NCBI GenBank assembly: GCA_963787375.1
Contig: CAWBCR010000021.1
Coordinates: forward strand, 26,238-90,237
Source: CAWBCR01 sp963787375
GTDB lineage: Bacteria; Chloroflexota; Anaerolineae; Aggregatilineales; UBA3940
Direction of reading: 5' to 3'
DNA length: 64,000 nt
Numbering within the stretch: the first letter of the stretch is position 1; each line of letters starts with the position of its first letter. The position numbers and the translations under genes were made by a program. Positions 27,931-35,876 of this stretch are shown piece by piece. The notes under the pieces were generated by a model. That model did not search any database, had not been told where the DNA came from, and saw only the letters and a list, made by a program, of their open reading frames with translations.

Positions 27931-28158
27931 ATGAACCTAACCGACGACCAGGTGCGCTTTCTACAGATCCTGTCCGATGGCAAGAAGAAGACCTACGTGC
28001 ATGTCGTCAAGGGCTTCGGCATGCCGCTCACGCCGATGGCCCCGACCTTCACTAACAACCTGGCCCGGCCCCTGCTCAAGCTGAAGCTGGTTAAACACGC
28101 CGGTGGCGGCTACAAGATCACCGACGCGGGGCTCGCGGCGCTGAAGTCGGCGCAGTAG
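27931..28158 (+). CDS. Small winged-helix-like protein (75 residues)
   Basis: The short basic protein looks like a single winged-helix domain. A helix-rich N half (DDQVRFLQILSDGKKKTYVHVVKGFG) is followed by LARPLLKLKLVKHAGGGYKITDAGLAALKSA, the recognition helix and wing pattern 'L...GLV......YxITxxG...L' of MarR/PadR-type folds. GGAGGTGCAGC before ATG supports the start. It lies 31 bases ahead of the diterpene synthase homologue and on the same strand, so the two are probably co-transcribed. It could regulate the diterpene genes, but no operator is evident. Alternatively it is an orphan DNA-binding protein. Confidence 0.6.
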   Translation: MNLTDDQVRFLQILSDGKKKTYVHVVKGFGMPLTPMAPTFTNNLARPLLKLKLVKHAGGGYKITDAGLAALKSAQ

Positions 28159-28189
28159 GAACCAGCCGCGCCATTCTGGAGAAACGATA

Positions 28190-29128
28190 GTGTCCAACGA
28201 ACAACCCATTCCCGATTTTGCGGACTTCTCAGCCTGGCCGCCGGAGCGCGTCCGCGCGGTGGCCGAGGGCAGGAGCGTCGTGTTTGCCACCGGCGGCACG
28301 TCACGCTGGTTCTTCATGGAGCACGGCGACCCCGGCGCGGGCTACGCCGACCCTGAGCAGTTTCGCCATTATGGGCGCAGCGTGCTGAACCGCGTCACCG
28401 ACATCGCCGCCATGCTGTTCGGCGACGGCGTGCGCTACCTGTTCGTGGTCGGCTTTGGCGGCGGGCAGGGCGAGCGCAACGTCGAATATCGCCAGAACCT
28501 GGCGTGGGTCTACGAGATGCTGATCGACGAGACCACGCGTGGCCTGTACGAGCAGCACAGCATCGCGGTGTCATTTCGGGGAAAGTGGCAGCAGTTGTTC
28601 GAGCGGCTGGGCGCTGCCGACCTCACCGACCGCTACCGGCAGATCGAAGACGAGACGATCAACCGGCCCGGCGGGCGGCTGATCTGGTACGTCGACGACG
28701 ACCTGATCCCGGCCAGCGTGCTGCCGCTCGTCAAACAGGGATTGGACCAGACCGGGCAACTCCCCCTGGCTGCCGATCTGGCTGCCGCCTACTACGGCCA
28801 ACCGGTCGAGAAGGTCGACATCTTCATCGGCAACAACAAGCCCAATGTGGACCGGCTGTTCCCGCCGCTGCTGGCCGTCGGCGACCTGTACTTCACCGTC
28901 AGCCCGTCGATGTACCTGAGCCACACCCTGTGGCGGCACATCCTGTACGATCACCTCTTCGAGCGGCGCGGCCATTTCCGCGATTACACTGCGCTGGGCG
29001 AAGACTCTTTCGCCGAGATGAAGGCCTTCTACGCCGCCAACCGCGACGCCGCGCAGGGCATCGGCTACCACCATGCGCGCACCGCGATGTGGCGTCCGAT
29101 GGCCTGGCCGCACCTGTCCGGCGGCTGA
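28190..29128 (+). CDS. Tuberculosinol/kolavelool synthase-like diterpene synthase (Rv3378c family)
   Basis: This 312-residue protein, GTG start after GGAG, has a cis-prenyltransferase-like fold. It aligns by eye with M. tuberculosis Rv3378c over most of its length. Shared blocks are a GTxRWFxxE segment near residues 36-45, AAYYGQPVEKVDIFIG (Rv3378c EGYYGEYVDKADMFIG), DLYFTVSPSMYL and LRRILYDHxx-type TLWRHILYDHLFERR, ending in the GIGYHHARTAMW region. Rv3378c removes diphosphate from a bicyclic diterpenyl diphosphate and quenches with water or adenosine. In Herpetosiphon a homologue makes kolavelool. The first-strand catalytic Asp of DGTRRW is replaced by Gly here (GGTSRW), so the chemistry may differ. 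The partner class II cyclase is convergent just downstream. Confidence 0.8.
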   Translation: MSNEQPIPDFADFSAWPPERVRAVAEGRSVVFATGGTSRWFFMEHGDPGAGYADPEQFRHYGRSVLNRVTDIAAMLFGDGVRYLFVVGFGGGQGERNVEYRQNLAWVYEMLIDETTRGLYEQHSIAVSFRGKWQQLFERLGAADLTDRYRQIEDETINRPGGRLIWYVDDDLIPASVLPLVKQGLDQTGQLPLAADLAAAYYGQPVEKVDIFIGNNKPNVDRLFPPLLAVGDLYFTVSPSMYLSHTLWRHILYDHLFERRGHFRDYTALGEDSFAEMKAFYAANRDAAQGIGYHHARTAMWRPMAWPHLSGG

Positions 29129-29179
29129 GATTGCAGCGAGCGAAAAGAGAAACGGCTCCGCGTTGAACAGGGGTCGGTA

Positions 29180-29218
29180 GGGGCGGGCTGGACTGATGCG
29201 AGGGTCCAGGCCCGCCCC
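29180..29218. terminator. Bidirectional hairpin between convergent diterpene genes
   Basis: GGGGCGGGCTGGAC (29180-29193) pairs with GTCCAGGCCCGCCCC (29204-29218) with a single bulged base. This long GC stem sits exactly in the 100-base gap between the two convergent stops. U-tracts are weak, so termination could need Rho. Confidence 0.6.
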
Positions 29219-29231
29219 TGCCTTGTCCAAC

Positions 29232-30827
29232 TCAGCCTCTGAGTAGGCCGCGGTGGGTTCTGGCGAATTGAGCGACGGGCAGCGCCCTGCGTGCCGTCAG
29301 CGGCTTGGTGGCGAACCGGCGTGGCAGTTGTGCCGGGATCATCAGCCCTTCCAGCGCGGCCTGCGCCGCCCTGACGGTCACGCTGACGATGTTGCCGGGC
29401 CGGAACAGTGTCTTGCCGATCCAGAGCTGCTGCTGCGGGGGCCACGACATGTCGCCGCACAGGTATCCCGCCGCCCGCATCAGCGGCAGCGGGTCGGGCA
29501 TCAGGTCCTGCCGGTACGCTTCGCACAGGCCGAGCACGCAGTGAGCCGTCTCTTCCGGCGTGCTGTGACCCTGCCCGCCCCAGCCGCCGTCCTCATGCTG
29601 ATGCTCAAGCAGGGTGTCCACGCAGCGCCGGGCGACCACGTCGTGCCAGCCGGCCAGCGCCGCGATGGCGTGCGCGGTTGAATAGTAAGGTGAATAATGC
29701 CACTTGTCAGCCAGCAGCGGCTGCCGATCTATCGCGTCGACCAGCCAGTCGGTCACGCGGACGGCCAGGTCGCGGTGCGGCCAGCCGGGCTGCATGCGCA
29801 GCGCCGTCAGCGCGTGGATGTTGGCCGATACGGAGGGGTTGCGCTCGTCCATGTACGAGCGGAAGTACTCGCCGTTCCAGAAATCCAGCAGCGGCTTGTC
29901 CGACACGGGGATCCCGGCCCAGGCCAGCAGCGCGAAACCCACTGTCGTGTCGTCGCCGTCGTTGACGGCGAACTGGTCGCTGTAGGACAGTCCCTTCTGG
30001 TTGAGCATCCACGAGCGCCGCACGGCCTTGATCTGCGCCGCGATGGCCGGCGTGTTCGGGTCGAAGCCGGCGCGGCGCAGGCTATCGAGCACCCATACCC
30101 GCTCAAAGACTTCGAATGGCCAGCTAAACGGCACCCCGCCGTCGCCGCGCAGCAGCGCGCCTGCCAGGTAGCGGGCCGCCGCCGGCGAGTCGCCGCCGGC
30201 CCGCCGCCGGGCAGCCAGGTAGGCCGCCGTGGCTGCCGTCGCCGTGGCGATGGAGCCATTCGCGTCGAGCAGCGAGTTGTCCAGGTAGGCGAGATGTTCG
30301 TCGGGCAGCATCTCCATGCTGAACCACCATGCATGCGGCGCGTCGGCCTCCGGGTGGATGCTGTCGAGCATCGCCAGCTTGGTGCGGAACAGGCTATCGT
30401 AGGACGCCCAGATGTCAAGCGGGAGGCTTGTGCCAAACACCGGCTCCAGGTCGCTGCGCAGGCGCGGCAGCAGCATCTCGTAGCCAATCGGCTCCTCTGG
30501 CTCGTTGGCCAGGTCGGCGGCGTAGTGTCGCAGCGCGCGCAGGCCGCGCTCGATGCGCGCCCAATCGTCGGGCTTCGTCTGCCAGGTGTGCAGCGCCTTG
30601 ATCGCCGCCAGTGTCGAGATGGTTCGCTCGTGGGCGTAGTAGCTGTGCGCAGCGCCCCAGCCCCCGTCGTCGAGCTGGTGCGTGCGCAGGAAGTCGAGTG
30701 CCTGCGGCCACGCAGGCGAGCGAGCGTCGTGCAGGTCAGGGACCAGCGCGACCCAGGCCGTGCTGTAGGCGTCGGGATCCGACCACCCATCCAGCCGGCT
30801 CAGCCAGTGTTGTAGCTCCCCATACAT
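29232..30827 (-). CDS. Class II diterpene cyclase (DxDD type), Rv3377c/kolavenyl diphosphate synthase-like
   Basis: The 531-residue protein belongs to the prenyltransferase/squalene-cyclase repeat superfamily. QW-type repeats are visible (LDDGGWGAAHSYY near 52-64 and EDGGWGGQGHSTPEE in the C-terminal third). The catalytic acid motif is DGDDT at residues 290-294, the DxDD(T) signature of class II diterpene cyclases that protonate geranylgeranyl diphosphate. It lacks the second domain and DDxxD motif of class I or bifunctional enzymes, so it should leave the diphosphate on. The length is close to M. tuberculosis Rv3377c (halimadienyl diphosphate synthase) and Herpetosiphon (+)-kolavenyl diphosphate synthase. 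The product skeleton cannot be read from sequence. With the convergent Rv3378c-like gene it makes a complete two-step route from GGPP to a diterpene alcohol. No GGPP synthase is in the window. Confidence 0.85.
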   Translation of the reverse strand: MYGELQHWLSRLDGWSDPDAYSTAWVALVPDLHDARSPAWPQALDFLRTHQLDDGGWGAAHSYYAHERTISTLAAIKALHTWQTKPDDWARIERGLRALRHYAADLANEPEEPIGYEMLLPRLRSDLEPVFGTSLPLDIWASYDSLFRTKLAMLDSIHPEADAPHAWWFSMEMLPDEHLAYLDNSLLDANGSIATATAATAAYLAARRRAGGDSPAAARYLAGALLRGDGGVPFSWPFEVFERVWVLDSLRRAGFDPNTPAIAAQIKAVRRSWMLNQKGLSYSDQFAVNDGDDTTVGFALLAWAGIPVSDKPLLDFWNGEYFRSYMDERNPSVSANIHALTALRMQPGWPHRDLAVRVTDWLVDAIDRQPLLADKWHYSPYYSTAHAIAALAGWHDVVARRCVDTLLEHQHEDGGWGGQGHSTPEETAHCVLGLCEAYRQDLMPDPLPLMRAAGYLCGDMSWPPQQQLWIGKTLFRPGNIVSVTVRAAQAALEGLMIPAQLPRRFATKPLTARRALPVAQFARTHRGLLRG

Positions 30828-30888
30828 AATTGCCCCATCCTCTTACCCCTCACTTGTGGGTGCCCGTCGCCGGGAGGCAGCAGGCCCA

Positions 30889-31431
30889 TTAGTTCTCGTC
30901 GCTACTCTCCCTTATGCGTAGGACGGCATCTCGCATCTGATCGACCGAAGCATCAGCCCCAGTTTCCTTCAGCAGCGCGTCGATCAGCGCGTCGTCAACC
31001 AGTGGTTCGCCCAGTATCGTGGCCAGCACATCCCATTGAATGTAGATGGCCGCCGGAAACAGGGCATAGTAGGCGCGCGCGTCGGTGTTGGCCGAGTGGA
31101 TCAGCACCAGTTTGGCCACGCTGCGCGGGTCGATCCTGCGGATCAGCTCGCCGCTGTGGAACCAGCCACCACGCTCGCCGCCCAGGTCGTAGTCCAGGCA
31201 GTACACGTCGAACGGCCCATGTTCTTTCAGCGCGATCTCCACCTGCTCGGGCATCTGTGCCCACGTTACGTCGGCGTCTGCCAGCAGATGGTGGAGTATG
31301 GCGCTCCGCTCGTCGGGCCGATCTTCCAGCACCAGCACGTGCGCGCCGGGCTTCAGCCCTAACGAAAGCCCCCAGAACGGCGGATGATTGCCGGGCCGCC
31401 CGCCCGGGATGGTCAGCCTGCCGGTTGTCAA
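30889..31431 (-). CDS. Receiver-like signalling protein
   Basis: The protein has about 180 residues, with a TTG start that overlaps the stop of the preceding response regulator (TTGA). After a 28-residue proline/glycine-rich leader comes a receiver-like fold: AHVLVLEDRPDERSAILHHLL with an acidic pair, then DVYCLDYDLGG with the likely phospho-acceptor D80. LVLIHSANTDARAYY follows in the beta4-alpha4 position, and a C-terminal helical tail. The usual beta5 Lys is not obvious, so it may be a divergent or pseudo-receiver. Overlap with its neighbour indicates coupled translation. It is the terminal member of a kinase/receiver operon. Confidence 0.65.
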   Translation of the reverse strand: MTTGRLTIPGGRPGNHPPFWGLSLGLKPGAHVLVLEDRPDERSAILHHLLADADVTWAQMPEQVEIALKEHGPFDVYCLDYDLGGERGGWFHSGELIRRIDPRSVAKLVLIHSANTDARAYYALFPAAIYIQWDVLATILGEPLVDDALIDALLKETGADASVDQMRDAVLRIRESSDEN

Positions 31432-31811
31432 GGCTGCTCCACCGCAATGATGAGATCTTCGACAAACGTGCGGGCGTTGATCGGTTTCGGGAAGAACGCC
31501 GCGAAACCCGCCGCGACTGCTTCCTGCGCCACCTTGGTCGAATAGTAGGCCGTCACCGCCACCGCCGGGATGTCCGACAGCGCCGGGTTGGCGCGGATCG
31601 ACTCCAGTAGCTCCCAGCCGTTCATAGCCGGCAGCGCCAGGTCGATGATTGCCACTGTTGGGTGGACCGACTGGAGAATCTCCAGCGCCTCCTCGGCGGA
31701 GAATGCGGTCTTGATTGCCATGCCGTGATACGCCAGCAGCGGGATGACCACCGCCTGCGCATCGGCCTCGTCGTCGACCAGCAGCACCTGCCAGTCCGAG
31801 AGATCGGGCAT
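31428..31811 (-). CDS. Stand-alone response regulator receiver
   Basis: The 127-residue CheY-like receiver has the acidic pair in LLVDDEADAQ, phospho-acceptor D57 in AIIDLALPAMNGWELL, conserved Thr in VAVTAYY and Lys in FFPKPINARTF. It has no output domain, so it must act by protein contact or as a phosphorelay shuttle. It lies downstream of another receiver and a membrane histidine kinase in the same direction, with a hairpin in the 46-base gap before it. Confidence 0.85.
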   Translation of the reverse strand: MPDLSDWQVLLVDDEADAQAVVIPLLAYHGMAIKTAFSAEEALEILQSVHPTVAIIDLALPAMNGWELLESIRANPALSDIPAVAVTAYYSTKVAQEAVAAGFAAFFPKPINARTFVEDLIIAVEQP

Positions 31812-31834
31812 AAGTATGCTCCTTTACCAATAAC

Positions 31835-31851
31835 GGCGGACGCTGTCCGCC
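31835..31851 (-). terminator. Small hairpin between two receiver genes
   Basis: GGCGGAC (31835-31841) and GTCCGCC (31845-31851) enclose a three-base loop. On the minus strand the stem is followed by GTTATTGG, so it is a weak terminator or an attenuator. Confidence 0.4.
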
Positions 31852-31857
31852 CCCCTC

Positions 31858-32250
31858 TTACGTTTTGACCAGGATGTTCGAGATATCCTCCAACAGCGAG
31901 AGCATCGACAGCGGCTTGCTCAGGTAGCCGTCGAAGCCCGCGCTCATCACCCTTTCACGGTCGCCTGCCATGGCATGCGCCGTGAGCGCGATCACCGGGA
32001 TGTGGTTCTTTCCGTTCTCGCGTGTGCGGATGGCTTCGAGAAGCTCCCAGCCGTCCATGTCTGGCATCGAAATATCGGTGAGCACCACCGTGGGGCGGTC
32101 TTTCTGGAACGCCGCCAGCGCCTCTTCGCCGGTGTGCGCTTCAGCCACGGCGGCCCCTGAGGCACGCAGCACGATCTTGACAATCTCCACGCTGTCCGGT
32201 TCGTCGTCGACGACCAGCACGTGCCAATCTGACGTGTCAACCCGTTTCAT
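31858..32250 (-). CDS. Stand-alone response regulator receiver
   Basis: The 130-residue receiver has VLVVDDEPDSVEIV, phospho-acceptor D59 in VVLTDISMPDMDGWELL, T in VIALTAHAMAGDRER and K in YLSKPLSMLSLLE. This is the receiver type usually attached to hybrid kinases (ALTAHAM...D...V..AG.D.YLSKP). The ATG overlaps the kinase stop by one base (TGATG), so it is translated with the kinase and is the best candidate for its cognate phospho-acceptor. I prefer this ATG to a TTG one codon upstream. Confidence 0.88.
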   Translation of the reverse strand: MKRVDTSDWHVLVVDDEPDSVEIVKIVLRASGAAVAEAHTGEEALAAFQKDRPTVVLTDISMPDMDGWELLEAIRTRENGKNHIPVIALTAHAMAGDRERVMSAGFDGYLSKPLSMLSLLEDISNILVKT

Positions 32251-33632
32251 CAAGCCCTGGCCCTTTCAGGAATGAGCATCGGCAGGGTAACGGTAAACGT
32301 GCTGCCGACACGCAGCTTGCTTTGCACTTTCACATTGCCATTCATCAAGAGGGCCAGTTCTCTGACGATGGCCAGACCCAGACCGGTGCCGCCATAGGCA
32401 CGCCGTGAGGTGCCGTCCACCTGGCGGAATTTCTCAAAGATTGTCTCAAGCGCGTGGACGGGAATACCGATGCCGGTGTCGCTGACTTCGATGGACCAGG
32501 TGTCCATGTCGACGCGCTTGAGCGCGATCAGCACCCGCCCCGTGTCCGTGAACTTGACAGCGTTCGCGGTCAGGTTGATCAGGATTTGCTCCAGCCGTTT
32601 GAAGTCGCCCAGCAGCATCTCCGGCAGGTTCGGGTCGAGCAGCGTGGCGATCTCCAGACCCTTCACCGACGCCTGTGGCTTCACGCTCTGCTCGACGCTG
32701 TTCAGCAGGTCGGTGGGCTTGAAGGGCTGCCGCAGGATTTCCACGCGCCCGGCCTCGATCCGCGAGATGTCGAGGATGTCGTCGATCAGCGTCAGCAGCC
32801 GCTCGCTGTTGTGATGGACCCGCTCGATGGCGCGCTCGCTTTCCGCCGGCAGCTCGCCGGTCAGGCCCATCATCATCACTTCGGAAAACCCGATGATGGC
32901 ATTCAGCGGGGTGCGCAGCTCGTGCGACATGTTCGCCAGGAACTGGTCCTTGAGCTTGTTGGCATACTCGGCTGCCTGCACCGCTTCGGCCAGGTCATGC
33001 GACTGCTGCTCGATCTGCTCCAGGTCGCGGTGGCGGATAGCCGCCCCGACCACCATCAGCGCGGCCATCAGCCCGTTGAAGATCAGCATGTTGATCACCG
33101 GGCGTGAGCTGGGTGCCATGCCGGGAATGAACAGCGGGACGATCTCCAGGGCGAGCAGCAGCGCCACGACGGTGATCAATGTGCCCCGGATCGAGAACAG
33201 CAGGCTGGCCAGCAGGATCACCAGCGACAGGTACACCATGATCAGCTCGAACAGCGTCGGGTCGGCAATCACCGCGCCGAACGCCATCACCGGGATGACC
33301 ACCACCGTGATCGTCGAGCCGATGGTGTAGTGTTGTGTCCGGCTGAAGACGTAGGCGATAATCAGGAAGAGCAGGCCGGTCATCGCGCCGATAAATCCGG
33401 GGTCCCGCAGGTAGCTGTATCCCGGTCGCGGGGTCAGCAGCGGCGGGACGACCGACGCGGCCAGCCCCAGCGGGATCAGAAAGACCAGGATGCCCGCCAG
33501 CAGCCGTGCCTGCCGGCGATGTTCGGGCTGCTTAACCGCATCATCGGGTTCGGTGAGCCTGCGCCACAGCGGCACCGTGTTCTTGGGATTCAGTTCCGTC
33601 GTGGATGGGGTCGCAGATGCGTTAACCGCCAT
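32250..33632 (-). CDS. Membrane histidine kinase with six-TM sensor
   Basis: The kinase has 460 residues. The N-terminal half carries about six TM helices (LLAGILVFLIPLGLAASVV through LMAALMVVGAAI) with very short loops, so the signal is probably sensed in or at the membrane. A coiled coil leads to HisKA, with phospho-acceptor His near 237 in FLANMSHELRTPLNAIIGF. A HATPase domain follows with NLTANAVKFTDTGRV, DTGIGIP, FEKFRQVDGTSRRAYGGTGLGLAI. The ATG at 33632 is chosen because AAGGAG lies nine bases upstream; a GTG six codons earlier contains that binding site. The kinase sits between receiver genes. Confidence 0.88.
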   Translation of the reverse strand: MAVNASATPSTTELNPKNTVPLWRRLTEPDDAVKQPEHRRQARLLAGILVFLIPLGLAASVVPPLLTPRPGYSYLRDPGFIGAMTGLLFLIIAYVFSRTQHYTIGSTITVVVIPVMAFGAVIADPTLFELIMVYLSLVILLASLLFSIRGTLITVVALLLALEIVPLFIPGMAPSSRPVINMLIFNGLMAALMVVGAAIRHRDLEQIEQQSHDLAEAVQAAEYANKLKDQFLANMSHELRTPLNAIIGFSEVMMMGLTGELPAESERAIERVHHNSERLLTLIDDILDISRIEAGRVEILRQPFKPTDLLNSVEQSVKPQASVKGLEIATLLDPNLPEMLLGDFKRLEQILINLTANAVKFTDTGRVLIALKRVDMDTWSIEVSDTGIGIPVHALETIFEKFRQVDGTSRRAYGGTGLGLAIVRELALLMNGNVKVQSKLRVGSTFTVTLPMLIPERARA

Positions 33633-33646
33633 ATGATTTGTCTCCT

Positions 33647-34069
33647 TCACTGACTAAACTCGCCCAGCAGGCTGACCACTTCGGGTTTCAGCTCGATTTT
33701 GCCCTTGATGAGCCGCAGGATCAGCTCGCGCAGCCGCGTCATCGACAGGCTGCCCTTGCGCACAATTTGCGGCGGCGGCAGCCTGAGCTGGTCCGCCAGC
33801 TCGTCGTTGATCACTTGCGCGGTAAAAACCACGACCGGTATGTCTGCTGTTTCAGGACGCGCGCGCAGCCCGCGCAGCACCGCCGCACCGTCCATGCGCG
33901 GCATCGACAGGTCAAGCACAATCAGCAGCGGCGGTAAATCGAAAGCCAGCGTCAGCGCTTCGTCGCCATCAGTGGCCTGGCGCAGCGGAATCTCCAGCGT
34001 GCGCAGGACAAGGTCCAGAATCTCGCGGGCGTCGGGATCATCGTCGACGATCAGGATGTCGCTGTTCAT
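33647..34069 (-). CDS. Stand-alone response regulator receiver
   Basis: The receiver has 140 residues from the ATG preceded by GAAAGGTGC; an upstream in-frame ATG would add a Met/Val/Ala-rich tail unlike the family. It contains ILIVDDDPDAREI, phospho-acceptor D53 in LIVLDLSMPRMDG, T in VVVFTAQ and K in IVRKGSLSMTRL. A C-terminal extension (LIKGKIELKPEVVSLLGEF) lacks a known output fold. It is first in the operon that continues with the membrane kinase 14 bases on. Upstream on this strand are AT-rich bases with a TTGTATACAA palindrome (around 34182) that may be a control site. Confidence 0.82.
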   Translation of the reverse strand: MNSDILIVDDDPDAREILDLVLRTLEIPLRQATDGDEALTLAFDLPPLLIVLDLSMPRMDGAAVLRGLRARPETADIPVVVFTAQVINDELADQLRLPPPQIVRKGSLSMTRLRELILRLIKGKIELKPEVVSLLGEFSQ

Positions 34070-34254
34070 GCACCTTTCCATGACGCTAACCGGGGCCGCA
34101 GCCACCACCATCATCACCATTACCTCTTGTACTTGATTTCATGCATTGTGAGGATCCTAACACTTGGACGTATATAGCTTGTATACAAAACGGCCTATTT
34201 CGCGGACTGTAATGATTTCGCAATATACCCGGCGCATTCCGGCAGCCTGTCGCG

Positions 34255-34947
34255 CTAGGTCTGCGGCACGAAGCGATAACCGATCCCGTGCTCGTTCAAA
34301 ATGTAGCGCGGCGCGCCCGGATTAGGCTCGATGATCTCGCGCAGCCGCTTCACGTAGACGCGCACGTAGCGCACATAGTCGTCAATGACTGCCTCCGACC
34401 ACAGCTCCTCGACGATGGTTATGGTCGGGATCACCTGCCCGGCGTTGCGCACCAGCAGGGCCAGCAGCCCGTATTCGAGCGTGGTCAGCGAGACCGCCGA
34501 CCCGTTCACTTTCACCTGCTCGCGGTACAGGTCAATCACCAGCCGGTTATCGACGTACGCCTGCCGCGCTTCGCGCCAGGCCACGCTGCGGCTGCGCCGC
34601 AGCAGCGCCTTCAGCCGGGCGTCGAGCATGCGCAGGTACAGCGGCTTGGTCATGTAGTCGTCCGCGCCGATGCTCAGCCCGCGGATGATGTCGGCATCGT
34701 CGCGGGCTACCGCCGATATCATGATGATCGGCACACCGGAGAACAGCCGTATCCGGCGGCACACCTCCCATCCATCCAGATTCGGAAGCTCCACGTCGAG
34801 CAGCACCGCGTCGGGGTCGCGGTTCTGCACCAGCTTCAGCCCTTCCGGTCCGGTATATGCCGAAAGGACGTCGAGGCCATGCCTGGCAAGGTATGGGGTC
34901 ACAAAGCCATGCGTATCGAGGTCGTTGTCTATCAGGACAATACGCAT
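34255..34947 (-). CDS. OmpR/PhoB-type response regulator
   Basis: This is a 230-residue two-domain regulator. The receiver has VLIDNDLDTHGF at the acidic pocket, phospho-acceptor D51 in AVLLDVELPNLDGWEV, S in IIMISAV and K in DDYMTKPLYLRML. The winged-helix output domain has VSLTTLEYGLLALLVRNAGQV, the VRVYVKRLREII recognition helix and the wing ILNEHGIGYRFV. It should bind DNA as a dimer, although no target site is recognisable. It stands apart from the kinase operon by about 185 bases and may answer either that kinase or an orphan one. Confidence 0.9.
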   Translation of the reverse strand: MRIVLIDNDLDTHGFVTPYLARHGLDVLSAYTGPEGLKLVQNRDPDAVLLDVELPNLDGWEVCRRIRLFSGVPIIMISAVARDDADIIRGLSIGADDYMTKPLYLRMLDARLKALLRRSRSVAWREARQAYVDNRLVIDLYREQVKVNGSAVSLTTLEYGLLALLVRNAGQVIPTITIVEELWSEAVIDDYVRYVRVYVKRLREIIEPNPGAPRYILNEHGIGYRFVPQT

Positions 34948-35058
34948 CAGTCCCTCGTCTCATTTCGAACACAGGCAGCCCCAGACCGCCGCCAAGTCGC
35001 ATCGACCCGGCTTCCGGCCCATCAGGCTGCGGACGTGCTGTGCGGCGATACGTACTGC

Positions 35059-35454
35059 TCACGAAGCCACCAGGTGCGACAACCGCCGCGCGTTCAGCAG
35101 TCCCTCGGCGCTGGAGATCAGGTCCGTTGGGCTGAACGGCTTGAGCATCCACAGGTCTGCTCCGGCAGCATAGGCAGCGTCCCGGTCGTGCTTCTGGCCG
35201 TGCGAGGTCAGGAAGAGAACCCTGACACCATGCAGGCGCTTCTCCGCCTTGATGCGGCGGCACAGCTCGTAGCCGTCGATATCGCCTTGCTGCACCACGT
35301 CCATGATGATCAGATCCGGTTGTTGGAGCAGAGCCATCCTGAGCGCCTGGTTGGCCGTTCGGGCCGTCAGGACGCGCAGCGGCTTGATCTCAAACGTGAC
35401 GCGGATCAGTTCCTGGACTTCGGGCACGTCGTCCACTACAAGGATCGTTTTCAT
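35059..35454 (-). CDS. Stand-alone response regulator receiver
   Basis: The 131-residue receiver starts at the ATG following GGAGAGCC. It has ILVVDDVPEVQELI, phospho-acceptor D52 in LIIMDVVQQGDIDGYEL, T/S in VLFLTSHGQKHDRD and K in LWMLKPFSPTDLISS. No output domain is present. It lies between the OmpR-type regulator and two small genes, all on one strand, in an island with an unusually high number of receivers for a single local kinase. Confidence 0.85.
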   Translation of the reverse strand: MKTILVVDDVPEVQELIRVTFEIKPLRVLTARTANQALRMALLQQPDLIIMDVVQQGDIDGYELCRRIKAEKRLHGVRVLFLTSHGQKHDRDAAYAAGADLWMLKPFSPTDLISSAEGLLNARRLSHLVAS

Positions 35455-35598
35455 GGCTCTCCGGGGGAACGACGGCAATATACAGGGTCATATCGTCCTC
35501 CTCCCGCCTCCGTAATCGGCGCCCCACCGATTGATGCCGGGTACCTGCCCAGCCCCATATGGGCAGGTGCCCGGCTCACCTGACATTCGCGTGGTTTG

Positions 35599-35829
35599 TT
35601 ACTGGGCTGTCGGCAGCAGTGCGCGCGCCAGCTCGGGCAGTGTGTCCGCGCGGGTTGCGCACAGCCACGACTGGACTCGCGGCGAGATCCCGAACTCTAC
35701 CAGCAGGCTCCGGTCGCGCTGGCGAACCAGCCGCTCGCACAGAGTGTCGTCCATAAGCGCCGCTCCGAAGAGTTGTTCCAGCCGTGATACCTCTTCCGAG
35801 TCGACTGCGTATCGTCTTATACTGAGCAT
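35599..35829 (-). CDS. Small NHLP-clan-like protein (Os1348-type), 76 residues
   Basis: The small protein MLSIRRYAVDSEEV... has the layout of Os1348/NHLP-clan proteins. A helix with FGAALMDDTLCERLVRQR is followed by LLVEFGISPRVQSWL and a closing helix ADTLPELARALL. In such proteins the pattern 'A..D...c..Ll......l..fgls......l.....sl..fa..l' recalls nitrile-hydratase-like leader peptides of RiPP precursors, though free-standing members may not be modified. No RiPP-modifying enzyme is in the window. AAGGAA is well placed before ATG. Function is unknown, and the family match is by eye only. Confidence 0.5.
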   Translation of the reverse strand: MLSIRRYAVDSEEVSRLEQLFGAALMDDTLCERLVRQRDRSLLVEFGISPRVQSWLCATRADTLPELARALLPTAQ

Positions 35830-35876
35830 GGATAGTTCCTTTTCTCTGTAAACGAATTCTCGTGTGCAAGCGTCGA

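Noticed and set aside
34172..34200. TTGTATACAA/TATATA AT-rich block as a promoter
   Set aside because: The -10-like TATATA has no acceptable -35 at normal spacing, so I mention the palindrome only with the adjacent gene.
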